This document shows, in pieces, positions 9,320-16,230 of a stretch of DNA of 64,000 nucleotides; within the stretch, counting starts at the first letter, position 1; the number at the start of each line of letters is the position of its first letter. The DNA comes from Panacagrimonas sp052386745 (GTDB lineage Bacteria > Pseudomonadota > Gammaproteobacteria > Nevskiales > Nevskiaceae): NCBI GenBank assembly GCA_052386745.1, contig JBQTJW010000016.1:124001-188000 (forward strand), written 5' to 3'. The notes below the pieces were generated by a model, which did no database searches, had not been told where the DNA came from, and worked only from the letters and a program-made list of their open reading frames with translations. The position numbers and the translations under genes were made by a program.

Positions 9320-10824
9320 AGGGTGTGTTCAAGCGTGACCGGCCATCGGATGCGCGGACGTGCAGCGCGCATCGCCAGCACGGTGCAGCAGGCAGATTGT
9401 GGGCGTGGCGGCATCGTGCCGTCCTTCCGGGGCTGATTCTCGCGGCGGCCGTCGGCGTGCTCGCGTCGCCGCCGTCGCTGGCGCAGGCCACTGCGCCGGC
9501 GACGAAGTCGATCGACGAACTGCTCCAGCTGGTCGAACAGGGCATTGCGCGCGATCAGCAGGACCAGCGCGCACGTCTGGCCGAATTCGAGAACGACGCG
9601 GCCGGGCAGCAGGCGCGCCTCAACCAGGCGCGCGCGGACGTCAAGCGCCTGGAAGCCGAGAGCGCATCGCTGGAAAAGCGCTACGTCGAGAACGAGGCCC
9701 GGCTGGCGGCGGAGGAGAGTCGCCTGAACGAACGTCTGGGCTCGCTGCGTGAACTCTTCGGCGCCCTGCAGCAGACCACGGGCGAGTTCAAGGGCGTGGT
9801 CCTCAGCTCGGCGGTGAGCTCGCAGTTTCCCGACCGCGAAAAATTCCTCACCGGGCTGATTGCCAAGGCCGGATCGTCCAGCACGTTCCCGTCGATCGAG
9901 GAGATCGAAAAGCTCTGGTTCGAGATGCAGCGCGAGATCACCGCCGCAGGCAAGGTGCAGCGCTACCCCGCACGGATCGTCAACGCCGCCGGTCAGCCGA
10001 TGGATGCGGACGTGACCCGCGTGGGGACGTTCAACGTGATCGCCAAGGGGCATTTCCTGACCACCGACACGGAGACCGGCAAGCTGGTGGAGCTGGCGAG
10101 CCAGCCGCACGGCGATCCGCTGAACTCCGCCGCCCGCTTCGAGAAGGCGGCTGCGGGCAGCCACGAATGGCTGTGGCTGGACCCTTCGCGCGGCGTTCTG
10201 CTGACCCTGCACGGTTCGCGGCCCGGGACCATCGAACGCCTGCAGCAGGGCGGCACGGTGGGTTACGTGATCATGGCCGTGGGCGTGATGGGCGCCGTGG
10301 CCGCGGTGTACCAGTTCTTCTTCCTTGGCGTGATGGGCGCGCGGGTGCGCCGCCAGCTCGCCAACCTGAACCAGCCGGTCGACGACAATCCCCTGGGCCG
10401 CGTGCTCGCGACGTTCCGCGGCGACATGGCCAGGGTGGACCAGGACGCCGAAGTGGTGGAGCTGCGCCTGTCCGAGGCCGTGATGAAGGAGATCCCGCCG
10501 CTGGAACGTTTCCAGTCGCTGCTGAAGCTGGTGGTGGCCGCCGGGCCGCTGCTGGGCCTGGTGGGCACAGTGGTGGGCATGATCATCACGTTCCAGGCGA
10601 TCACCGAGGCCGGCTCCAGCGACCCCAAGCTGATGGCATCCGGCATTTCGCACGCGATGGTCGCCACGGGCCTGGGCCTGGGGATCGCGATCCCGCTGCT
10701 GTTCATGAACGCGGTGCTGGTGTCGCGTTCCAAGCGCATCGTGCAGACGCTGGACGAACAGAGCGCGGGCCTGCTGGCGGAGCGCCTCGAAAACCTGGGG
10801 CGCGGTTCGCCGGTCGCGGCCTGA
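9316..10824 (+). CDS. Long MotA/TolQ/ExbB-family proton channel (TtpC-like)
   Basis: The 502-residue protein starts by ATGA overlap with the previous gene. It has an N-terminal membrane or signal segment at about residues 32-57 and a large coiled-coil periplasmic region. Transmembrane helices begin near residue 315 (YVIMAVGVMGAVAAVYQFFF) and the C-terminus holds the MotA/TolQ/ExbB core (LKLVVAAGPLLGLVGTVVGM, SGISHAMVATGLGLGIAIP). The family member TtpC of Vibrio is an extra component needed by a TonB2 system. Having both this and a short ExbB in one operon is the normal layout of DUF3450-type TonB systems. Confidence 0.9.
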   Translation: MKGVFKRDRPSDARTCSAHRQHGAAGRLWAWRHRAVLPGLILAAAVGVLASPPSLAQATAPATKSIDELLQLVEQGIARDQQDQRARLAEFENDAAGQQARLNQARADVKRLEAESASLEKRYVENEARLAAEESRLNERLGSLRELFGALQQTTGEFKGVVLSSAVSSQFPDREKFLTGLIAKAGSSSTFPSIEEIEKLWFEMQREITAAGKVQRYPARIVNAAGQPMDADVTRVGTFNVIAKGHFLTTDTETGKLVELASQPHGDPLNSAARFEKAAAGSHEWLWLDPSRGVLLTLHGSRPGTIERLQQGGTVGYVIMAVGVMGAVAAVYQFFFLGVMGARVRRQLANLNQPVDDNPLGRVLATFRGDMARVDQDAEVVELRLSEAVMKEIPPLERFQSLLKLVVAAGPLLGLVGTVVGMIITFQAITEAGSSDPKLMASGISHAMVATGLGLGIAIPLLFMNAVLVSRSKRIVQTLDEQSAGLLAERLENLGRGSPVAA

Positions 10825-10828
10825 TCGC

Positions 10829-11353
10829 ATGAGCGAGCTCTACACGCTGGTGGCGGTGACCCTGCGCGACATCGTCGACGCCGGCGGGCCCGTGGTTTAC
10901 GGGATCCTGCTCGCCTGCTTCCTGCTGTGGGCGCTGATCTTCGAGCGCATGATCTATTTCCGCTTCGTCCTGCCACGCGAGGCGCGCAGGCTGCTGTCGG
11001 AGTGGCAGCAGCGGCCGGACAAGCACTCGTGGCGCAGCCGCAAGATTCGCGAGGCGATGATCTCGCGCCTCAATGCCGCCATGAACGCCAACATGCCCAT
11101 GCTGCGCGTGCTGGTGCCGATGTCACCGCTGCTCGGGCTGCTCGGCACCATCGTCGGCATGCTCGAAGTGTTCGACTCCATGGCCGCGCGGGGCTCCACC
11201 GACGCGCGGACGCTGGCCAGCGGCGTGTCGCAGGCCATGGTCTGCACCATGGCCGGGCTGATGGTGAGCATCACCGGCCTGTTCCCGGTTTATTACTTCA
11301 AGGTCCGCACGCGCTCGGAAACCGAGCTGCTGGCGGACCGCTTCACCTACTGA
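10829..11353 (+). CDS. exbB: Biopolymer transport protein ExbB/TolQ family
   Basis: At 174 residues this is a compact three-helix ExbB: helix 1 at about 15-38 (GPVVYGILLACFLLWALIF), a basic cytoplasmic loop, and the conserved helices LVPMSPLLGLLGTIVGMLEVF and SGVSQAMVCTMAGLMVSITGL. With ExbD it forms the inner-membrane proton channel that energises TonB. It lies four bases after the long ExbB-like gene and ten before exbD. Confidence 0.93.
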   Translation: MSELYTLVAVTLRDIVDAGGPVVYGILLACFLLWALIFERMIYFRFVLPREARRLLSEWQQRPDKHSWRSRKIREAMISRLNAAMNANMPMLRVLVPMSPLLGLLGTIVGMLEVFDSMAARGSTDARTLASGVSQAMVCTMAGLMVSITGLFPVYYFKVRTRSETELLADRFTY

Positions 11354-11362
11354 GCCGCCACC

Positions 11363-11767
11363 ATGCGCTTCCGCCGCCACGCCACCGAGTCGGACGAGAC
11401 CGGCATCGACCTCGCGCCGATGCTCGACTTCGTCATGAACCTGCTGATCTTCTTCATCATCACCGCCGCGGTGGTGAAGGAATCGGGTGTCGAGGTGAAC
11501 CGGCCCGACGCGGCAACCGCGAGCAAGCAGGACCGCGCCAACATCATGGTGGCCATCGATGCCAACGGCGACATCTGGATCAACCGCCGCCGCGTCGACC
11601 CGGATTCGGTGCGCGCCAACATCGAGCGGTTGCGGGCGGAAAACCCCAAGGGGTCGCTCGTGATCCAGGCCGACGAAGTGGCCCAGGCCAAGCAGATCAT
11701 GTCGGTGATGGACGGCGCACGCGCAGCCGGCGTGTACGAGATTGCGCTCGCCGCCCGGCTGCGCTGA
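11363..11767 (+). CDS. exbD: Biopolymer transport protein ExbD
   Basis: The protein has 134 residues. One N-terminal transmembrane helix contains the essential membrane Asp (D22 in IDLAPMLDFVMNLLIFF), followed by a periplasmic domain (IMVAIDANGDIWINRRRV, VIQADEVAQAKQIM). It is the partner of ExbB in coupling proton flow to TonB. No residue essential to the family appears to be missing. Confidence 0.95.
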   Translation: MRFRRHATESDETGIDLAPMLDFVMNLLIFFIITAAVVKESGVEVNRPDAATASKQDRANIMVAIDANGDIWINRRRVDPDSVRANIERLRAENPKGSLVIQADEVAQAKQIMSVMDGARAAGVYEIALAARLR

Positions 11768-11773
11768 CCGCCG

Positions 11774-12394
11774 ATGATGCAGGAACGCGTCCGTTTTCCG
11801 CTGGCCATCGCGGCCTCGCTGGCGTTCACCGTCGGCCTGTTCGTGCTGATGCAGGGCCTGATCGTGACCGGCAAGAGCACCATCGAGGACCAGCTCGGGA
11901 GCTACTCGCCGCGGTTCATCCGCATCAAGCGCGGCGAGGACGTGAAGCCGGTGGAGCGCAAGGCCGAGCGTCCACCCGCACCGGACCGCCCGCCTGCACC
12001 CCCGTCGGCGCCAGCGGCGCAGGCCTCGGCCCAGGTGAGCCAGGCGCTGTCGATCGGTGACGTGGACGTGGCCGTCGATCTGGCCGCCAGTTCCGGGCTC
12101 GACGGCGGCACCGGCACCGACGGCGAGTACCTGCCCATGGTCAAGGTCGCCCCGGTCTACCCGCCGCGCGCGATGCAGCGCGGCCTGGAGGGCTGGGTGC
12201 TGGTGGAGTTCACCGTGACGGCCTCCGGCACGGTGCGGGATGTCATGGCCATCGACGCCGATCCCAAAGGCGTGTTCGACGAGGCCGCCATCGATGCGGC
12301 GCAAAAGTTCCGCTACAAGCCGCGAGTGGTGTCCGGCAAGCCCGTGGACGTGAGCGGCGTGCAGAACGTGATTCGGTTCGAGCTGGAGAAATAG
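11774..12394 (+). CDS. tonB: Energy transducer TonB
   Basis: This 206-residue protein has a single N-terminal inner-membrane helix (PLAIAASLAFTVGLFVLMQGL), a Pro/Ala/Lys-rich spacer at about 58-85, and a TonB C-terminal domain (VAPVYPPRAMQRGLEGWVLVEF, FRYKPR). It carries energy from ExbB/ExbD to the receptor's TonB box. It begins six bases after exbD and is probably dedicated to the receptor at 3399-6578. Confidence 0.94.
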   Translation: MMQERVRFPLAIAASLAFTVGLFVLMQGLIVTGKSTIEDQLGSYSPRFIRIKRGEDVKPVERKAERPPAPDRPPAPPSAPAAQASAQVSQALSIGDVDVAVDLAASSGLDGGTGTDGEYLPMVKVAPVYPPRAMQRGLEGWVLVEFTVTASGTVRDVMAIDADPKGVFDEAAIDAAQKFRYKPRVVSGKPVDVSGVQNVIRFELEK

Positions 12395-12397
12395 ACG

Positions 12398-13705
12398 ATG
12401 CGTGTGCCCTTGCCCTTCCGTGCGCTGCCCCTGGCGCTCGCCGCGATCCACCTCTTTGCGCACGCTGGCGAGCAAAGCACCCCCGCAGCCGAAAACCCCG
12501 TCACGGTTGAGCGCAAGGACAGGGACGCGCCGCCGCCGGTGCTGCGCGAGCTGGCGTTCAAGAAGATTGCCAGGGCGCGCGAGCTTGCGGAAGCCAAGCA
12601 GTTCGAGGCGTCCCTGAACATTCTCGAACGTGTGCGGGAGGACCGCCGCTCCAACGACTACGAGAAGGCCACGGCCTGGAGCATCAGCGGCTTCTGCCTG
12701 AACGAGCTCAAGCGCACGCCCGAAGCCCAGGCGGCGTATCGCCAGGTCATGGCGCTGCCGGAGGTTCCCGAGAGCCTGCGCATCAGCACGCTGTATTCGC
12801 TGGCGCAGACGCATATGCAGGCCGATGACTGGAAAGGTGCGACGGTGATCCTGGAGCAATGGCTGGCGCGGCAGGCTGAGCCATCGGCCGGCGCCTACAC
12901 CCTGCTCGGCCAGGCCTATTACCAGATCAGGGACTACGCCAAGGCGCGGGTGCCGATGGAGAAGGCCATCGAGATCGGGCGCCAGAAAGGCGAGACCATT
13001 CGCGAGAACAATTACCTCCTGCTGCGCGCGATCTACTTCGGCGAGAAGGACTACCTGCGGCTGGCCGAGGTGCTGAAGAACCTCGTCGCCGACTACCCGC
13101 GCAAGGAGTACTGGGTGCAGCTGGGCGCGGTCTACGGCGAGCTGGATCAACCCCTCAAGCAGCTCGCCGCCATGGCCTACGCCTACGAGCAGGGCTACCT
13201 CACCAGTGCCGCGGAGTACACGACCCTGGCCCAGCTCCTGCTCGCCAACAATGTTCCGCGGCGCGCCGCCGACGTGGTCCAGGCCGGCATCGACAAGCAG
13301 CTTTTCGAGGCCGACGCCAAGTCCTATCGCCTGCTGGCCGACGCGTTCGTGATGGCCAAGGAATATCCCAAGGCGGTGGCGGCGCTGGAGAAGGCCGTGC
13401 AGCACACCCAGAACCCGGAGATGTACCTGCGCCTGGCGCAGCTGTACATGGAGAACGCGCAGTATCCGCAGGCGGCGGCCTCGGCCGAAACCGCGCTGAA
13501 AAAGGGCACGCTCAACCGTCCGGACATTGCCCACATCGTCTCGGGACTGTCGCTCTACGAACTCAAGCGCCTGCCCGAGGCACGCACGGCATTCGAGCAC
13601 GCGGCGGCCGATGAGCGTTCGCGCGCAATGGCGCAGCAATGGCAGCAGTTTATCGACCGGGAGCAGACGCGGCTCGCCGCGATGCGTGCGCTCGGCGCCG
13701 TCTGA
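12398..13705 (+). CDS. TPR-repeat periplasmic protein of the TonB operon
   Basis: The protein has 435 residues with a signal peptide (PLALAAIHLFAHAG). It is then almost entirely tetratricopeptide-like helices, with recognisable repeats near residues 70, 160, 320 and 345 (AGAYTLLGQAYYQIRDYAKA, MYLRLAQLYMENAQYPQAAA). Such proteins regularly close DUF3450-type TonB operons. In Vibrio TonB2 systems the analogous TPR protein helps the system work. It starts three bases after tonB and is the last gene before a strong terminator. Confidence 0.88.
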   Translation: MRVPLPFRALPLALAAIHLFAHAGEQSTPAAENPVTVERKDRDAPPPVLRELAFKKIARARELAEAKQFEASLNILERVREDRRSNDYEKATAWSISGFCLNELKRTPEAQAAYRQVMALPEVPESLRISTLYSLAQTHMQADDWKGATVILEQWLARQAEPSAGAYTLLGQAYYQIRDYAKARVPMEKAIEIGRQKGETIRENNYLLLRAIYFGEKDYLRLAEVLKNLVADYPRKEYWVQLGAVYGELDQPLKQLAAMAYAYEQGYLTSAAEYTTLAQLLLANNVPRRAADVVQAGIDKQLFEADAKSYRLLADAFVMAKEYPKAVAALEKAVQHTQNPEMYLRLAQLYMENAQYPQAAASAETALKKGTLNRPDIAHIVSGLSLYELKRLPEARTAFEHAAADERSRAMAQQWQQFIDREQTRLAAMRALGAV

Positions 13706-13871
13706 GACGGCCCGCTTTCCCCGGACCGATTCCGGCTTAGCCGCTCGCGGCCCCGCGCCGCCGTCTGCCACCGAGTGATCGGCGCTGACAAGCGATAGCC
13801 GGTCGATTGCCCGAGTGACGCGCCTGCCGGCCGTCCGGCGCCTGGTCGGGCCCTTCAAATCCAATGCCGTC

Positions 13872-13905
13872 CAGAAAAAAGGCGCCGGGTTTCCCCGGCG
13901 CCTTT
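13872..13905. terminator. Bidirectional terminator between convergent genes
   Basis: GGCGCCGGG (13881-13889) pairs perfectly with CCCGGCGCC (13894-13902). It is flanked by six A on one side and CCTTTG on the other, so the minus-strand read-out (gene 13941-16010) ends in six T and the plus-strand one in a weaker T run. The remaining bases 13706-13940 contain nothing else recognisable. Confidence 0.85.
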
Positions 13906-13940
13906 GTCGGGCAGCCTGCCCGATCCGTGACGCTGCGACC

Positions 13941-16010
13941 TCAGTCGTTCTCGACCGTGCTGATCGTGGTGCAGTCGAAGACCGAGTTGCGGATGAAGAG
14001 GTTTGAACCCGGGGCATCGAGGGTTCCACCCTGCTCAAGCGAACGATCGAAGGTCAGGGCATCGTCGATGTCCAGGCATCCCTTCGACTGGTCACCCGTG
14101 GCAACCGAGTTCCAGAGCTGCGTGCGAACGCCGCCGCGGAACACGATGGCCTGGCCGTCGTCGATGCTGCCACCGGACGCCCGGTTGGCCGGGCCGACGA
14201 TGGTGAAGTTCGACAGCAGGGCAAACGACTCGAAGGGCGCGGCCGCGTTTCCAGGGCTGGAACCGGCTTCGATGCCGCGTCCAAGGCCGGGCGACTCGGA
14301 ATCGGCCTGCACGATGTAGACAAACTGTGCGCCGCCGGTCCAGCCGTTGTCGTAGTCGATGGAGTCATCGAAGGTGCTGCTGACCACGACGTGCGAGACA
14401 AAGCTGTTGCCGCCGAAGAACTCGATGCCGTCGTCGAAGCCCTTGTGCACCTGCACGTAGTCGACGGTCGTGCCGCGGCCGACTCCGCCCATGGTGAGCC
14501 CGTTGAGCTCGTTGCCGCTGCCGTCGATGTCATTGCCGGCGTGACGGATCACGACGTAACGCAGCGAACCGGAGTTGTCGTTGTCGCTGTTGCCGCCGTA
14601 GAAGCCGACGTTGCCTTCCAGCGGGAGATCGCAGGTGGCGAACGCGGCGTTGGCGCACTTGTTGTCGCGTCCGTATCCCAGGATGGCCACACCGGCCCAT
14701 TCGCCGGAATCGGAATCCACCGGCGTGGACAGGTTGGCGTCGAAGCGCTGCTGGAGCTGATTGAGCGAGGTCATGACGATGGGCGCCGCAGCCGTCCCGT
14801 TGGCCACGATCCTGGATTTGCGGCTGACGATCAGCGCTTCCTGTGGCTGGCCGAAGATGAGCGTTCCCGGCTGGATCGTGAGCGTCACCGCCGTAGGATT
14901 GGCAACCTGATTGCGCGCGCGGTAGCCGTTGCCCACGTAGGTGCCGGGGAAGCCATCCTGCAACTCGTACACGTTGTCGTTGGTCAGCAGCAGGTTGCCC
15001 GCGATCTCGCGCGGCAGGCGGCAGACGTCGTAATCACCCGATGCGGCACCGCCGGTGAACAGCTTGGGGAAGGTCTCGTCGTTCGCCAGGCTACCCACCC
15101 GCGCGCTGAACGTGCCCCGCAGCGTGGTGCCCGAGGGGCAGGTCCCATTGGCCACCGGCGCGCTCTTCCCGGAAAGCGCCGTGCCCGGCGCGGCACTGCC
15201 GCCGAAGAACTTCCACACATCCTGGTTGCCGTTGACACCGACCGTCCAGCGCTGGTCCCAGTGCTGGCTGCGCGACTGGGCAGGATCGAAAGCGCCGCTG
15301 AACGAGGTGTTGACGATCGTGGCGGGCACCGGGAACGCGGTCGACCCGGTCGCGCTGGCGGGAGGCCAGGTGGCGGGGCGCGTGAAGTTGCCGCGGCGCA
15401 GCGCGGTGGGCGTGCACGTCGGCCGGCCGTTCTCGTCGAGCGCCAGGTCGAGGTCCACGCTGTTGTCGTAATCTGCCGTTGGAAGCAGGAAATCGATGGT
15501 GGAGAACGTCTCGGCGCCTTCCACGGCGCTCGGCTGGCTCGTGCCGGTTCCCAGGGTGCCGACCAGCGCACCGGCGGGAATTTCGTCGTCCTGGATCTGC
15601 ACCTTGGTGCGGTTTCCGGGGCTCGGCGCAAGTGTTGCGCCGCTTCCGCTCACCGACGTGATCTGGACGAGGAAATTTTCCAGCGGCTCGATTGCGCTGT
15701 TGTCCAGGATGCGGAACGGCACGGCAACCGCTTTCTTCCCGGCGGGAACCTGGATCGAGCCGGACTTGGCGGCAAAGTCGCTGCCAAATTTCGCGGACCC
15801 GTTCTTGGTGGTGTAGCGAATGGTGACAGGCCCTGCAGCAGCTTCGGAAAGCTGGAAATTCACCTTGACCTGGTTGCTGCACTCGCGGGCGTTGACCGTG
15901 GTGTTGGCCACGCGAACCTGCGGAACGGCGAGGGCAGGCGTCGCCAGCGACAGGCTCGCCGCCCCCAGTGCGACTGCGTTAAAGAAAAACAACGGTGCAC
16001 GACACTTCAT
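13941..16010 (-). CDS. Secreted Calx-beta plus beta-helix-type protein, paralogue of 6580-8352
   Basis: ATG 16010 is chosen (689 residues) because GGGAGCC lies just upstream and a classical signal peptide follows (FFFNAVALGAASLSLATPALA). A frame-open extension upstream would run through the promoter. Residues about 25-135 resemble a Calx-beta domain (VNFQLSEAAAGPVTIRYTTKNGS, AVPFRILDNSAIEPLENF). The rest matches the lipoprotein of the TonB operon (WKFFGGSAAPGTAL, LLTNDNVYELQDG, PGTLIFGQPQEALIVSRKS, SLRYVVIRHAG). It keeps acidic, possibly Ca-binding clusters (NELNGLTMGG, GFDDGIEFFGG, FDDSIDYDNGWTGG). It is probably exported. Function unknown; a Pho-type promoter links it to the TonB locus. Confidence 0.78.
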   Translation of the reverse strand: MKCRAPLFFFNAVALGAASLSLATPALAVPQVRVANTTVNARECSNQVKVNFQLSEAAAGPVTIRYTTKNGSAKFGSDFAAKSGSIQVPAGKKAVAVPFRILDNSAIEPLENFLVQITSVSGSGATLAPSPGNRTKVQIQDDEIPAGALVGTLGTGTSQPSAVEGAETFSTIDFLLPTADYDNSVDLDLALDENGRPTCTPTALRRGNFTRPATWPPASATGSTAFPVPATIVNTSFSGAFDPAQSRSQHWDQRWTVGVNGNQDVWKFFGGSAAPGTALSGKSAPVANGTCPSGTTLRGTFSARVGSLANDETFPKLFTGGAASGDYDVCRLPREIAGNLLLTNDNVYELQDGFPGTYVGNGYRARNQVANPTAVTLTIQPGTLIFGQPQEALIVSRKSRIVANGTAAAPIVMTSLNQLQQRFDANLSTPVDSDSGEWAGVAILGYGRDNKCANAAFATCDLPLEGNVGFYGGNSDNDNSGSLRYVVIRHAGNDIDGSGNELNGLTMGGVGRGTTVDYVQVHKGFDDGIEFFGGNSFVSHVVVSSTFDDSIDYDNGWTGGAQFVYIVQADSESPGLGRGIEAGSSPGNAAAPFESFALLSNFTIVGPANRASGGSIDDGQAIVFRGGVRTQLWNSVATGDQSKGCLDIDDALTFDRSLEQGGTLDAPGSNLFIRNSVFDCTTISTVEND

Positions 16011-16046
16011 GGTGGCTCCCTGGATGGACCGGTAGTTGGTCTTGGG

Positions 16047-16080
16047 AGCGTAGAGGCGAGATATGACGGAACGGTGACGG
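16047..16080 (-). promoter_or_regulatory. PhoB-box-like element with -10, upstream of gene 13941-16010
   Basis: Read on the minus strand, CCGTCAC (16080-16074), four bases and CCGTCAT (16069-16063) form an 11-base-period direct repeat like a PHO box. Ten bases later comes TACGCT (16052-16047). The spacing and -10 type are the same as at 3331-3364. Confidence 0.6.
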
Positions 16081-16183
16081 CTGCCTGCCAACGTCAGAAT
16101 CACCGGACAGCGGCAGCCGTGTCACGAGAGTCCGGTCGATGGGTGCCGATTCCTCCACTCAGACCGCACTGACCCCGAAACGA

Positions 16184-16209
16184 GAATGGCCCGCCGAAGC
16201 GGGCCATTC
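16184..16209 (-). terminator. Terminator of clpA
   Basis: Read on the minus strand, GAATGGCCCGC and GCGGGCCATTC form an 11-base perfect stem closed by TTCG, a very stable tetraloop. A short T-containing tail follows (TCGTTT). It lies 22 bases beyond the clpA stop. Confidence 0.75.
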
Positions 16210-16230
16210 TGCCGACAGGGTTGCGGCGCC

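Noticed and set aside
11123..14038. 971-residue minus frame across exbB, exbD, tonB and the TPR gene
   Set aside because: Low-complexity, His/Arg/Ala-rich shadow opposite four well-supported genes.
14391..16172. 593-residue plus frame opposite the Calx-beta paralogue
   Set aside because: The minus-strand gene has a signal peptide, ribosome site and family motifs; this one has none.
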